A DNA stretch of 64,000 nucleotides from NCBI GenBank assembly GCA_036387415.1, contig DASVTU010000023.1, positions 1 to 64,000 of the forward strand, given 5' to 3'. The notes beneath the pieces are model-generated. The model was given only the letters and a program-made list of their open reading frames with translations, was not told where the DNA came from and did no database searches. Positions 25,581-35,599 of the stretch are shown one piece after another; position 1 is the first letter of the stretch, and each line of letters begins with the position of its first letter. This DNA is from DASVTU01 sp036387415 (GTDB lineage: Bacteria; Acidobacteriota; Blastocatellia; Pyrinomonadales; Pyrinomonadaceae). Position numbers and translations under genes: made by a program.

Positions 25581-25688
25581 TGAAAAGTTAAAAATGAAAA
25601 ATGTAAAAAGTAGAGAAGCAAGCGCCGTCGCTTCGTGCCTCTTTTCATTGTCGTCTTGGAGACTTCCTTTTTTCATTTTTAACTTCTC
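25581..25688. repeat. Heptamer-periodic inverted repeat, aaaaatg class
   Basis: Left-arm units are aaaagtt, aaaaatg, aaaaatg, taaaaag. Right arm 25668-25685 reads tttttcatttttaactt. It lies between convergent genes, immediately after the ExbD stop, and overlaps the end of the next gene. Confidence 0.65.
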
Positions 25689-26152
25689 TTGAGCGCGCGG
25701 ATGAGTTTGGTGAACTCCTGCATCTCCGCTTGCGGGTAGGGGCGACGCCAGTTTTTGTCGAAGACATCTTCGTTGCTGCGTCGCCGCAGTTCGCGGAGTT
25801 CGCGCCAGAAGGCGAGGCAGATTTCCATCTTCGGGGCGCGATGTGAAAAGACGGTCTGCCGCGCCGTCTGCCTGCGCCGATGGTCGGGATAGCGCGTCAC
25901 GCCGAGTTCAATCTCCTCATCCGTGGCCGTCGCCGCCACACGCAAATCGTACTCCTCCGGCTCGCAATTCCAACGCACGACGAACCCCTGCCCATCACGC
26001 AGCAGCGCCGTCAGCCCGACGATTAAATCGCGCAGCGAATCGTAAGGCGCATAAGAGACGCCGAGCACCAGTTGCTCCGCGCCCGCACGCAGACGCATCG
26101 ACATCCAACCGCTCTGCGGGCTCTCAAAGCTCACGCTGAAATTTTGATTCAT
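25679..26152 (-). CDS. Hypothetical protein upstream of the exbD-convergent end
   Basis: A 157-residue soluble protein that follows nadE by 5 nt on the same strand. It has mixed alpha/beta character (SVSFESPQSGWMSMRL, LVLGVSYAPYDSLRDLIVGL, FVVRWNCEPEEYDLRV) and a basic helical C-terminus. I do not recognise the family. Operon linkage with nadE is likely; a link to NAD metabolism is not shown. Confidence 0.6.
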   Translation of the reverse strand: MNQNFSVSFESPQSGWMSMRLRAGAEQLVLGVSYAPYDSLRDLIVGLTALLRDGQGFVVRWNCEPEEYDLRVAATATDEEIELGVTRYPDHRRRQTARQTVFSHRAPKMEICLAFWRELRELRRRSNEDVFDKNWRRPYPQAEMQEFTKLIRALKRS

Positions 26153-26157
26153 GAAAG

Positions 26158-27849
26158 TTATGTGGCGGTGGTGCTGCGCGTGCTGTCGGTTGAAGGAGGT
26201 TGGCGGCGAAAACGATGCGTGACGGGGCGGCGACGACCGACTCCGATAGCGTGACGCGAGATGATGAGCGTGGGCGGCAGTTGGCGACGTTTGAATTCGT
26301 TGGCGGGCGATTCGACGCGGTTCAGAATGTCGTAGACGAGCGCGGGCGCGCCGAGTCCTGCGGCGATGATTTCTTCGGGCGTCGCTTTGTTTTCAAAATA
26401 GAGTTTGAGAATCGGGTCGAGCGTGTCGTAGGGCGGAAGGCTCTGGTCGTCGAACTGGTCGGGCGCGAGTTCGGCGGAAGGACGTTTGTTGATAATCGCC
26501 CACGGGATGATTTCGCTCTGTCGATTGTAGTGGCGCGCGAGCGCGTAGACTTCGGTTTTGAGAAGGTCGCCGAGTACGGCGAGGCCGCCGTTGGTGTCGC
26601 CGTAGAGCGTGCAGTAGCCGAGCGCGAGTTCCGACTTGTTGCCCGTCGAAAGCAGCAGACGCCCCTCGGCGTTCGAGATGGTCATCAGGATATTGCCGCG
26701 CAGCCGCGACTGTAGATTTTCTGCCGCGAGCGATTCACCGCCGCGCGTCGGCTTGGTGAGCGCGAGTTCTCTGGTTAACACTTCAAACGCCGCCGAGATG
26801 GGACGCTCGACGGTCGGCATGCCGAGCGTGCGACCGAGCGCGACAGAATCATCGACGCTGCCGCGCGACGAGAACGGCGAAGGCATCATCACGGAAAGGA
26901 CGTTTTCGGAGCCGAGTGCTTCGCACGCGAGCGCGGCGACCACCGCCGAATCGATGCCGCCGGAGAGTCCGAGGACGGCGCGCGTGAAGCGATTCTTGCG
27001 CGCGTAGTCGCGGATGCCGAGGACGAGCGCCTGATGAATCGTGTCGATGTCGTCGCCGGGCAGACATCGTTCGTCTTGCCTGCCGCAGTCTAAATCGACC
27101 GTCCCGAAGAACTCCTCGAACGGCGGCGCTTGGAGGATGATTTTCCCTGTGCAATCGGTGACGAGGCTTGCGCCATCGAAGATGATGCCGTCGTTGCCGC
27201 CGACAAGATTGACGTAGACAATCGGCACGCCCGACGAACGCGAACGATGCGAAACCATTGAACAACGCTTGCCCATCTTCTCTTTGTTGAACGGCGAAGC
27301 GTTGGGCGAGACGAGCACCGACGCGCCCATCTCGATGAGTTCGTCGGTCGGGTCGTGAGTGTAGAGACGTTCCTTCCAGAAGGTCTTGTCGTTCCAGAAA
27401 TCTTCGCAGACGGCGACGCCGAGTTTCTCCTCTCCCAGTGTAAAGACGCGCCGCTCCGTCGCCGATTCAAAATAACGCGGGTCGTCAAACACGTCATACT
27501 CCGGCAGCAATGTCTTATCCGCGAAGCCTATCAATTCACGATTACGAATAACCGCCGCCGAGTTGAACAACTTGCGCCCGTGCGCGTTGCCCGTCGGCCT
27601 GACGGTGCCGACCACGGCGGTCAAGCCTTCGGTAGCGGCGATGATTTTATCGAGCGGCTTGAGTGCGTTCTGCACGATGTCGCGGTCGAGAAACCAATCC
27701 CAGGACATGTAGCCCTGCACCGCCACCTCCGGCAGCACGACCAAATCTGATTTATCTCGTTTCGCCTGTTCGATGGCATGGATGATGCGCTCCGTGTTGC
27801 CTTCATAGTCGCCGTTCGTCGTGTTGATTTGCCCGATAGTGACGCGCAT
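26158..27849 (-). CDS. nadE: Glutamine-dependent NAD+ synthetase
   Basis: A 563-residue two-domain enzyme that makes NAD from deamido-NAD, ATP and glutamine. The N-terminal nitrilase-type amidotransferase domain (MRVTIGQINTTNGDYEGN, VVLPEVAVQGY, EYDVFDDPRYFES, catalytic Cys in GVAVCEDFW) releases ammonia. The C-terminal PP-loop synthetase has GLSGGIDSAVVAALA, LLSTGNKSELALGYCTLYGD and AELAPDQFDDQSLPPYDTLD. The last roughly 20 residues are a Ser/Thr/Arg-rich extension after the usual IGVGRRRPVTHRF end. It belongs with nadA (6.9 kb) in NAD synthesis. Confidence 0.95.
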   Translation of the reverse strand: MRVTIGQINTTNGDYEGNTERIIHAIEQAKRDKSDLVVLPEVAVQGYMSWDWFLDRDIVQNALKPLDKIIAATEGLTAVVGTVRPTGNAHGRKLFNSAAVIRNRELIGFADKTLLPEYDVFDDPRYFESATERRVFTLGEEKLGVAVCEDFWNDKTFWKERLYTHDPTDELIEMGASVLVSPNASPFNKEKMGKRCSMVSHRSRSSGVPIVYVNLVGGNDGIIFDGASLVTDCTGKIILQAPPFEEFFGTVDLDCGRQDERCLPGDDIDTIHQALVLGIRDYARKNRFTRAVLGLSGGIDSAVVAALACEALGSENVLSVMMPSPFSSRGSVDDSVALGRTLGMPTVERPISAAFEVLTRELALTKPTRGGESLAAENLQSRLRGNILMTISNAEGRLLLSTGNKSELALGYCTLYGDTNGGLAVLGDLLKTEVYALARHYNRQSEIIPWAIINKRPSAELAPDQFDDQSLPPYDTLDPILKLYFENKATPEEIIAAGLGAPALVYDILNRVESPANEFKRRQLPPTLIISRHAIGVGRRRPVTHRFRRQPPSTDSTRSTTAT

Positions 27850-27962
27850 GTTTTTTTACGTCCCTTCAAAATGTTTGCCAAGTGTGTTTACGTTTGACGA
27901 GCCTGTCATATAATAACCTAGCTCTCATCAACATCAAGATTTCAAACGAGGAAAGACTACAC

Positions 27963-28528
<566 letters not shown>

Positions 28529-28535
<7 letters not shown>

Positions 28536-28687
28536 TGTAAGGGCTGAGGGATGAGGGATGAAATGAAAGGATTGAATCATTGATTCATTGACTCATTGCG
28601 TTCTTCCATCAATGAGCCAATGAGCCAATGATTCAATGAGCCAATGAAGTAATTGCTTCATCCCTCATCCCTCCGCCCTCATCCCTT
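28529..28687. repeat. Nested two-class heptamer inverted repeat (gggatga outside, tcattga inside)
   Basis: The outer left arm carries gggatga-type units and the outer right arm reads tccctcatccctccgccctc. The inner arms carry tcattga units, including tandem tgagcca and tgattca variants on the right. It matches the architecture at 10015-10167. It lies between convergent genes and overlaps both ends. Confidence 0.75.
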
Positions 28688-30376
28688 TCCATGTCCGCCG
28701 CCGCCCGGTGTTTCGATTCGCACTCGGTCGCCCGCAGCGAGTTCCCATGTTCCTTTGGAAGCGATGCGGCGTGCGCGACCTTGCCGGACGATTGAATCGC
28801 GGCCTGTGCGTGCGGCGTCGCCTCCGTCGAGGCCGTAGGGCGCGTGCGTGCGACGGTCTGCGAGCAGCGACATACGCGCGGGTACGAGTGTTTCAATCTC
28901 GCGCACAATTCCGTCGCCTCCGCGCGTCTGCCCCCGTCCGCCCGAACCGTCCCGGATTTCGTAACGACGCACGCGCAGAGGGTAAGCATATTCGAGTGCT
29001 TCGGCGGGCGTGTTGAGGCTGTTGGTCATGTGCGTGTGGACGCCGCTCATGCCGTCGAGCGTCGGGCGCGCGCCCATGCCGCCCGCCACCGTCTCGTAGT
29101 AAGCGAACTCCGCGCCCTTCGCCGCGTCGAAGCCGCCGATGGTCAGATTGTTCATCGTGCCCTGACTCGCCGCCGGAATTTTCTCCGGCAAAGCCTTTGC
29201 GAGCGCACGAAACAACACATCGACAATGCGCTGCGACGTTTCGACGTTGCCGCCAGCGACCGACGACGGAGGCGCAGCGTTAACGACCGTCCCGCGCGGC
29301 GCAATCACTTCCAGAGGCTCCATCAATCCCGCGCTCGCCGGAACGTCTTCCGCGCCAATCAAACAACGAAAGACATACGACACCGCCGACACCGTGATGG
29401 CCTCGACCGCATTCAAAGGCCCCGCGACTTGCGGCGCACTTCCCGTGAAATCAATCACCGCCCGCTCGCCACGAACCGTCACACAGACGCGCACACCGAC
29501 TTCGCACGCGCCGACGCCATCATCGTCCAACACGTCTTCGGCTTCATACACGCCATCAGGAATCCCGCCGACCGCCGCACGCATCACGCGCGACGAATAG
29601 GCAATCAAGTGTTCCGCATAACGCAACGCTTCGCGCTCGCCCGCTCGCCCGACAATCTCCAACAGGCGTGCCGCTCCCGTCTTCAAAGAACCAATCTGCG
29701 CCTCGAAATCCGCGCGTCGCTCCGTCCCTGCGCGCACGTTTGCGAGCACTAGCTGCATCACGTCAGACACCATCTCACCGCCGCGTACAAGGTGAATCGG
29801 CGGAATTCGCAAACCCTCGCCATAGATATCGGTCGCCATCCCCATCGAACCCGGCGTCGCACCGCCGATGTCGGCGTGATGCGCGCGATTCGCCACATAG
29901 AAGATTGCGGATTGCGGATTGCGGATTGCGGATTGGAGTTTTGATGCAGGTCTTGAAGCCTTCTGAGTTGCATCGTTGGCGCGTTGTGATTCGTCTGCGG
30001 CGTTGTGCCTTTGACGTTTGGCCTGTGGCCTTTGGTCTTCAAGAAAGACTCCGGCGACGAGCGTCACATCGGGCAGATGCGTGCCTCCTGCAAAGGGGTC
30101 GTTGAGGGCGATTACGTCGCCGGGCGCGAGACGTGTCGCATCGAGCGCGGCGGCGACGGCCATCGGCATCGAACCGAGGTGGACAGGCATGTGGTCGCCT
30201 TGCGCCACGACGCGCCCACGCGCATCAAAGACCGCACACGAATAATCGCGCCGCTCTTTGATGTTGGGCGAATGTGCCGTGCGCCTGAGCGCGATGCCCA
30301 TCTCCTCCGCCACCGAAGTGTAAAGCGCGCGGTAGATTTCCAACGTCGTCGGGTCAAATCCGTCTCTGTTTCTCAT
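28679..30376 (-). CDS. hyuB: Hydantoinase B / 5-oxoprolinase-type subunit with an in-frame repeat insertion
   Basis: A 565-residue HyuB-family protein starting at ATG 30376, with GAGGTG upstream. Typical blocks are FDPTTLEIYRALYTSVAEEMG, GDHMPVHLGSMP, PFAGGTHLPDVTLVAGVF, YVANRAHHADIGG, GSMGMATDIYGEGLRIPP and a glycine-rich C-terminus. With HyuA it hydrolyses hydantoins or 5-oxoproline with ATP. Between GVF and YVANR it carries about 42 extra residues encoded by heptamer repeats. This breaks a conserved beta region, so activity may be altered. It follows hyuA by 76 nt. Confidence 0.9.
   Translation of the reverse strand: MRNRDGFDPTTLEIYRALYTSVAEEMGIALRRTAHSPNIKERRDYSCAVFDARGRVVAQGDHMPVHLGSMPMAVAAALDATRLAPGDVIALNDPFAGGTHLPDVTLVAGVFLEDQRPQAKRQRHNAADESQRANDATQKASRPASKLQSAIRNPQSAIFYVANRAHHADIGGATPGSMGMATDIYGEGLRIPPIHLVRGGEMVSDVMQLVLANVRAGTERRADFEAQIGSLKTGAARLLEIVGRAGEREALRYAEHLIAYSSRVMRAAVGGIPDGVYEAEDVLDDDGVGACEVGVRVCVTVRGERAVIDFTGSAPQVAGPLNAVEAITVSAVSYVFRCLIGAEDVPASAGLMEPLEVIAPRGTVVNAAPPSSVAGGNVETSQRIVDVLFRALAKALPEKIPAASQGTMNNLTIGGFDAAKGAEFAYYETVAGGMGARPTLDGMSGVHTHMTNSLNTPAEALEYAYPLRVRRYEIRDGSGGRGQTRGGDGIVREIETLVPARMSLLADRRTHAPYGLDGGDAARTGRDSIVRQGRARRIASKGTWELAAGDRVRIETPGGGGHGKG
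29901..30041 (-). repeat. Heptamer-repeat insertion inside hyuB
   Basis: Plus-strand 29901-29928 is four perfect copies of gattgcg followed by gattgg; translated on the minus strand it gives QSAIRNPQSAI. The rest of the insert has a weaker 7-bp rhythm (aaaggcc, acaggcc, aaacgtc). The insert length, about 126 nt beyond the normal loop, keeps the frame. The gattgcg unit also forms the repeat at 61584-61665. Confidence 0.8.
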
Positions 30377-30452
30377 GCGCCACCTCAAAGCGATTCACAG
30401 GACCTGTCTATCTTGTTGAATTTGGCCCTCTTTTTGAACGCGAGCATCGTGG

Positions 30453-32573
30453 TCACGGTTCAATGATGAGATTGCCGTGGCGGTCGATGTGTGCGCGTGC
30501 GCCTGCGGGGACGAGTGTGGTGGACGAATATTCGCTGACGATGCAGGGCGAACGAAGACGCGCGCCCGCTTCCAATGCATCGCGCGCATAGACACCAATC
30601 ACGCGCGACCGCCCATCCGTCAGATAAACCTTCGCGCGACGCGACGCCGCGACCGCTCCCGCATCGCGTCGGACACGCGACGGCCTCTCCGCCTTCAACT
30701 TCTCGACCACGCCGACCGCACGTACACGCGCGCTCACGATTTCCACCGCGCTCGCTTCCTCTGCGTAGCCGTAGCGTTGACGGTGTGCGTCGTGAAATGA
30801 ATCGACCAACGCGGCGAGTCGCGTCCGCCCGGACGTTTTCACACCATCCTCTCCATCAAACTCTCCATTAAACCCTCTGCCCGCCGCCCAACCGATTTCC
30901 AACTCGAACGACTGTCCCTTGTAGCGCGCGGCCACCGTTCGCTCAATTCTCTGTTGCGTCTCCTGAAAGCCTTCGCGTCGGAGCGCGGCGCGCGCTTCGC
31001 GTTCCATCTGACGAAACGCGCGTTCGAGCAACGAGTCGCTGTGACTGTCTTTCGTCTCAAGCATCACGGTGCGACTCAAGTCTTTGACCACATCGGACGA
31101 GAGCGCACCGAGCGCCGAGAGCGCGCCCGGACTACGCGGCACGACGACGCGCGGAATCCGTAAAGCACGCGCCAACTCGACAGCATGAAGACCGCCCGCG
31201 CCACCAAACGACAGCAGCGTGAAGCGTCGCGGGTCGTGGCCGCGTTCGACCGACACGGCGCGTAACGCACGTTCCATCCCCGCGTTGACGACACGCACGA
31301 CGCCCTCCGCTGCCTCCCGCGCGCTTACCGCGCGACCACCCGCCGCGCTTATCTCACGCGCCAATTCTTCAAAGACCTCCGCCGCGCCTCGTGCGTCGAG
31401 ACGGAAATCGCCGCCGAGCAACGACGCGCCGCCGAAGCGTCCGAGCAAGAGATTGGCATCCGTCACGGTCGGAAGTTTGCCGCGACCGTAGCACGCGGGG
31501 CCGGGACTCGCGCCTGCCGACTCCGGCCCCACACGCAGAGACCCGCCGACATCGACACGCGCAATCGAACCGCCGCCCGCTCCGACCGTGTGAATATCCA
31601 TGACAGGCACGGCGACGGGCAACGTCGCCACCGTCGCTTCGTTCGTCAGTCGCACCGCGCCCGCCGCGCAGAGCGCCACGTCGGTCGAAGTTCCGCCCAT
31701 GTCGAAGGTGATGATGTCGGGCGCGTCCTCGACGTTGCGCGCCGCCGCGAGTGCGCCGACGACGCCGCCCGCCGGGCCGGAAAGAATCGTCCTGATGGGT
31801 TCCGCCGCCGCCACCGCCGCCGAGACGCTGCCGCCCGAAGATTGCATCACGCGAAGTCGCGGCGCGTGCGCGCTCAGACGTTTCGAGTAAGCGCCCATCA
31901 ATGGCTGAAGATAGGCGTTGATGACGACGGTCGAAGTGCGTTCATACTCGCGATACTCCGGCAGGATACGATGCGAGACTGAGAGCGGAACGCCGAGCGA
32001 TGCGAGTGCGCGTTCGATGCGTCGCTCATGTTCGGGATAGACGAAAGAGAAGAGAAGCGAAACGGCAATCGCTTCCACCTTCGCCCGCTTCAACTTACGA
32101 ATCAACGCTGCGAGCGCACGCTCGTCCAACTCCGCCAGCACTTCGCCCGTCGCCGCCGCGCGCTCGCCGACGCCGAAACGCAGACGACGTTCCACCAATG
32201 GCTCAGGCCGCACCGCGTTCAAATCATAGAGACGCGGACGCGCCTGTCGTCCGATGGCGAGCACATCCTCGAAGCCTTCGGTCGTGACAAGCGCCGTGCG
32301 CGCCCCGCGTCGCTGAAGCAGAGCATTCGTCCCGACGGTCGTGCCATGAATCACTTCAATGTCATGCAATTCCACGCCCGTCTCGGCAGCGATTCGACGC
32401 AAGCCCTCCATGATGGCGAGCGACGGGTCTGATGGCGTCGAAGCGAGTTTGAAGACGCGGCTCTCACCTTCGGCCTGATAGACGAAATCCGTGAACGTCC
32501 CGCCCGTATCGACGCCGACGCGCACCCGCCTCCTCTCGGTTCGTTTCGCCAATGGATTTATCTCACAACTCAT
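30453..32573 (-). CDS. hyuA: Hydantoinase A / 5-oxoprolinase-type subunit
   Basis: A 706-residue ATP-dependent subunit of the hydantoinase/oxoprolinase family. The N-terminal ASKHA-type nucleotide site is VGVDTGGTFTDFVY. HGTTVGTNALLQRRGARTALVTTEGFEDVL, FDMGGTSTDVALC, GGGSIARVD and GAGGLHAVELARAL follow. The start codon ATG 32573 directly adjoins the dipeptidase stop (TGAATG), implying translational coupling. The dipeptidase, hyuA and hyuB form one operon, plausibly for uptake and breakdown of pyroglutamyl or cyclic-amide compounds. Confidence 0.93.
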   Translation of the reverse strand: MSCEINPLAKRTERRRVRVGVDTGGTFTDFVYQAEGESRVFKLASTPSDPSLAIMEGLRRIAAETGVELHDIEVIHGTTVGTNALLQRRGARTALVTTEGFEDVLAIGRQARPRLYDLNAVRPEPLVERRLRFGVGERAAATGEVLAELDERALAALIRKLKRAKVEAIAVSLLFSFVYPEHERRIERALASLGVPLSVSHRILPEYREYERTSTVVINAYLQPLMGAYSKRLSAHAPRLRVMQSSGGSVSAAVAAAEPIRTILSGPAGGVVGALAAARNVEDAPDIITFDMGGTSTDVALCAAGAVRLTNEATVATLPVAVPVMDIHTVGAGGGSIARVDVGGSLRVGPESAGASPGPACYGRGKLPTVTDANLLLGRFGGASLLGGDFRLDARGAAEVFEELAREISAAGGRAVSAREAAEGVVRVVNAGMERALRAVSVERGHDPRRFTLLSFGGAGGLHAVELARALRIPRVVVPRSPGALSALGALSSDVVKDLSRTVMLETKDSHSDSLLERAFRQMEREARAALRREGFQETQQRIERTVAARYKGQSFELEIGWAAGRGFNGEFDGEDGVKTSGRTRLAALVDSFHDAHRQRYGYAEEASAVEIVSARVRAVGVVEKLKAERPSRVRRDAGAVAASRRAKVYLTDGRSRVIGVYARDALEAGARLRSPCIVSEYSSTTLVPAGARAHIDRHGNLIIEP

Positions 32574-33743
32574 TCAAGACGGAAGATTTTCGAGCAAGAA
32601 GCGAACGACGTTGCCGCCCATGATTTTTTCAATCTCGCCGTCGCTGAAGCCTTGTGCGATGAGGGCATCTGTGAGTTGGACGAGTCCGGTGGTGTCGAAA
32701 GGCGTCGTGACCGCGCCGTCGAAGTCGGAGCCGAGGGCGACGTGTTCGACGCCCACGACGTTTACCGTGTGGCGAATGGCGCGGGCAATCGCTTTCGCGT
32801 CCGTGCCGCAGACCGCCGTGTCCCAGTAGCCGATGCCGATGATGCCGCCCGTCTGTGCGATGCGTCGGAGTTGTTCGTCGTCGAGGTTGCGCGCGTTGTC
32901 GCAAGTTCCACGGACGCCCGTGTGAGAGACGACGACTGGCCTCGTCGCCATCGCGAGCACGTCGTCAATCGTCCGCGCGGAGGCGTGCGCGAGGTCAACA
33001 ATCATACGACGCCCCTCCATCCGCCGAATCATCTCGCGCCCCTTCTCTGTGAGTCCGCCCTTCTCGACGCCGTGCGCGGAGCCGCCCATCTCGTTGTCGA
33101 AAAAATGCGTGGGAGACATCATGCGAAAACCCGCGTCGAACATCACATCTACGTTTGACGGCTCGCCTTCCAGCGCGTGCGCGCCCTCGATGCCGAGGAA
33201 GCCCGCTGTCGTCGTGTGCGGGTCGCGCTCAAGTCCTTCGAGATATGTTGATAAATCGGACGAGGACTTTATCAAGACCAACTTGCCGCCCGAATCCTCC
33301 GCGAACCTGTGCAGCCGACGCGACTGGTACAGCGCACGCTCTTTCAAACTGCGCCACGTCGCCAACGGCCAACGCTCGGCGATAACGAGCGGAGTGATGT
33401 TGTCGGATTTGTCATCGTTGCGTTCGATGTTGGCATCGCGCGGAGATTTCGTGACGACCGTGAAGGCTTGCAATGCGACGTTGCCTTCGACGAGGCGCGG
33501 CACATCCACATGCCCGCACGAACCGCGTGCGAGCAAATCACGATTCCACAGGAGCGAGTCGGCATGAAGGTCTGCGATGAGTATGCGCCGATGGAGATTT
33601 CGAGCCTGCTCCGAAGCGACGTACGGCGGAGGATGGAGAACCGCGTTGAAACGAGATTCAACGAACGGCGGCAAGATGAAAAAGAAGACCAACGCCCCGA
33701 CCGCCGCCGTCAACGCAAGACCAATCAGATGCTTCTTTTTCAT
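32574..33743 (-). CDS. Membrane dipeptidase, peptidase family M19
   Basis: A 389-residue renal-dipeptidase homolog with an N-terminal signal anchor (residues 6-27). Binuclear zinc ligands are visible in ADLHADS, GFLGIEGAHAL (Glu), VDLAHAS and VVSHTG, with GSDFDG near the end. M19 enzymes cleave dipeptides, often with D or dehydro C-terminal residues. It probably acts in the periplasm. It is the first gene of the hyuA-hyuB operon, which suggests joint catabolism of peptides or cyclised amino acids. Confidence 0.92.
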   Translation of the reverse strand: MKKKHLIGLALTAAVGALVFFFILPPFVESRFNAVLHPPPYVASEQARNLHRRILIADLHADSLLWNRDLLARGSCGHVDVPRLVEGNVALQAFTVVTKSPRDANIERNDDKSDNITPLVIAERWPLATWRSLKERALYQSRRLHRFAEDSGGKLVLIKSSSDLSTYLEGLERDPHTTTAGFLGIEGAHALEGEPSNVDVMFDAGFRMMSPTHFFDNEMGGSAHGVEKGGLTEKGREMIRRMEGRRMIVDLAHASARTIDDVLAMATRPVVVSHTGVRGTCDNARNLDDEQLRRIAQTGGIIGIGYWDTAVCGTDAKAIARAIRHTVNVVGVEHVALGSDFDGAVTTPFDTTGLVQLTDALIAQGFSDGEIEKIMGGNVVRFLLENLPS

Positions 33744-33754
33744 CGTCGGAAAAG

Positions 33755-33830
33755 TAGATGGTGAATGGTGAATAGTAAATGATGAATAGATAAAAACCAG
33801 TTCTTACTATTCACCATTTACCATTCACTG
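33755..33830. repeat. Heptamer-periodic inverted repeat, gtgaatg class
   Basis: Left-arm units are atggtga, atggtga, atagtaa, atgatga. The right arm, about 33804-33829, reads ttactattcaccatttacc. It lies between two genes on the same strand, in the space after the Gfo/Idh/MocA gene and before the dipeptidase gene. Confidence 0.75.
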
Positions 33831-33832
33831 AT

Positions 33833-34924
33833 TCAGAGTTTCACGGAGCAACGGGTTTCATTTGAGCGGCGGGCGGCGTCGAGTACGAGTTGAATATGGT
33901 GGCCGTCGTCGAAGGTGGCGGCGTCTTCGACTCTGGTGCGGCCTTCCCTGAGTGCGGCGACAATGCGGCGCGCGAAGATAGTGAAGCCGCGCGACCAACT
34001 GCTGTCGCGCAATCCTTGGGCGAGGTCGCCGCGCTCGGCTTCGACGGGCGACCACTCGCCCGCGCCCACCTTCGCATGAAAGAGTTCGCCGCTTTCCTCG
34101 ACGCGCAACGCGCCGTGCGAGCCGAAGATTTCCACGCGGTGAACGCTGCGCCCCGGTTCGACCACCGACAGAGAAACGGCGGCGGTCACGTCTTCGGTCA
34201 ACTCGCTGTCGGCGAAACGCAGAAGGAAGTTTGCTTCGTCGTCGGTCGTGACGGCGCGCATCTCGCCGCTCTCACGGTCGGGACGTTGCTTGACGTGTGT
34301 GGCAAGCGAGCCGCAAACCTCCGAGACTTCCGCGCCGATGAACCAACGGAGCGAATCGACGGCGTGCGAGCCGATAGCGCCAAGCACGCCGCCGCCCGCC
34401 TCCGCGCTCGACCACCAATCCCACGCACGTTTTGCGTCCGCGCGCGAATCGGCGCGAAACGTAAACTTCGCGTGGCGGACGCGTCCGATGTCGCCGCCCG
34501 CAAGCATCTCGCGCATGCGTTGACGGACGGGAAGGAAACGTAGTTCGTGGTCGATGTGTGCGAGCAGTCCGGCGGCGCGTGCGTGGTCGCGCATGCGCGC
34601 GGTTTCGCTCGCGTCGAGCGCCATTGGCTTCTCGCAGAGCACGGCCTTTCCTGCGTCGAGCGCGGCGAAGGTCATCTCCGCGTGCGTCGATGGCGGCGTC
34701 ACGATGCTGACCAAATCGACATCCTCGCGCCGCACCAACTCGCGCCAATCTTCCTCAACGGAAGGAATATCAAACTCGCGCGCCACCTTCTCGGCGTTGG
34801 CGCGCGTGCGGCTCGCAATCGCCGCGACGCGTGCGCCCTCACACGCACGAAAGCCCGGAATCTGCGTCGTTCGCGCAAAGCCCGCGCCGATAATGCCGAT
34901 GCCGACAGTCTCTCTCTTTGACAA
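33833..34924 (-). CDS. Gfo/Idh/MocA-family oxidoreductase
   Basis: A 363-residue NAD(P)-dependent dehydrogenase of sugars or inositols. The start is taken as TTG 34924, since GAGGAG lies 6-7 nt before it and the dinucleotide motif GIGIIGAGFARTTQIPGF begins within ten residues. Upstream in-frame codons to 35269 lack protein-like character. CEKPMALDASE holds the catalytic-region Lys, and GGGVLGAIGSHAVDSLRWFIG matches the C-terminal substrate domain. The specific substrate is unknown. Confidence 0.9.
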   Translation of the reverse strand: MSKRETVGIGIIGAGFARTTQIPGFRACEGARVAAIASRTRANAEKVAREFDIPSVEEDWRELVRREDVDLVSIVTPPSTHAEMTFAALDAGKAVLCEKPMALDASETARMRDHARAAGLLAHIDHELRFLPVRQRMREMLAGGDIGRVRHAKFTFRADSRADAKRAWDWWSSAEAGGGVLGAIGSHAVDSLRWFIGAEVSEVCGSLATHVKQRPDRESGEMRAVTTDDEANFLLRFADSELTEDVTAAVSLSVVEPGRSVHRVEIFGSHGALRVEESGELFHAKVGAGEWSPVEAERGDLAQGLRDSSWSRGFTIFARRIVAALREGRTRVEDAATFDDGHHIQLVLDAARRSNETRCSVKL

Positions 34925-35251
34925 AATAGCTCCTCGAATTTCGTTTGCGACAGACAAAACAGGATGAGCCGCACGGCGTTCGCCGTCGAACGGATGCGCC
35001 CCGTCGTGATTCAAACGACCGACGGTTTGAACGGATAAGCGACGGATGTTGAGTGCTTGCGGCGACGCCTCTTGTACTAACATCTCCCCGTCCGTAGTGT
35101 CAACGAATGATTCCGCCGGGAGCGTCGGGCGATGCGTCGGTGTGCGTTCGTCGTGCGCGTTGGTTAGCAAAGCGTCGGACAGCGAAACGGCAGACGCGAT
35201 GCCGTACGACTTCGCCTTCGAGATTAAATTGTTCCCGTTTTCTAAATCCAA

Positions 35252-35273
35252 AATTATGGATTTATCCATAATT
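35252..35273. promoter_or_regulatory. Operator-like AT-rich dyad
   Basis: aattatgga at 35252-35260 and tccataatt at 35265-35273 are perfect 9-bp arms around ttta. The symmetry, arm length and AT richness resemble a repressor operator. It may control the divergent oxidoreductase or a leader of the Oar gene. Confidence 0.45.
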
Positions 35274-35413
35274 CAAAACTCAAATAAGGAGAACCGTGCG
35301 TTCGTCAGACGATTGCTGTTTCCGAAAATATGGTTGTTGTATTGGCTTCGCCTTCGTGCGCGGGCGCATGTTGGTAGTTGGAATATCGTTTGCGTCGAGA
35401 AAGTCTTATAAGC

Positions 35414-35599
35414 CGCCGGGTGTCTACGGGCACGGGTGATTCTTCACGTACACAGGGCAGTTCCCTCACATCGGTCGGCTTAATCAGCGGTTCAAATGTT
35501 GGCGGCAGGGCTTTACCAAAAGAGCGAATTCAAGATTTACCGTCCAACATCCGTCAAGCCTCTTTTCAGACCAGAATTGAACATCGATTCGAGTTTTAG
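35414..35599 (+). pseudogene. Possible remnant of an exported/outer-membrane protein end
   Basis: An open frame ending at TAG encodes a Ser/Thr/Gly-rich stretch, then ERIQDLPSNIRQASF and the C-terminus RIEHRFEF. The alternating aromatic end resembles a final outer-membrane beta-strand. No start or ribosome site fits, so it may be a truncated relic beside the Oar gene, or chance. The evidence is weak. Confidence 0.25.

Noticed and set aside
34925..35269. 115-residue N-terminal extension of the Gfo/Idh/MocA gene
   Set aside because: No homology-like features; a TTG with GAGGAG at 34924 places the Rossmann motif at the normal position.
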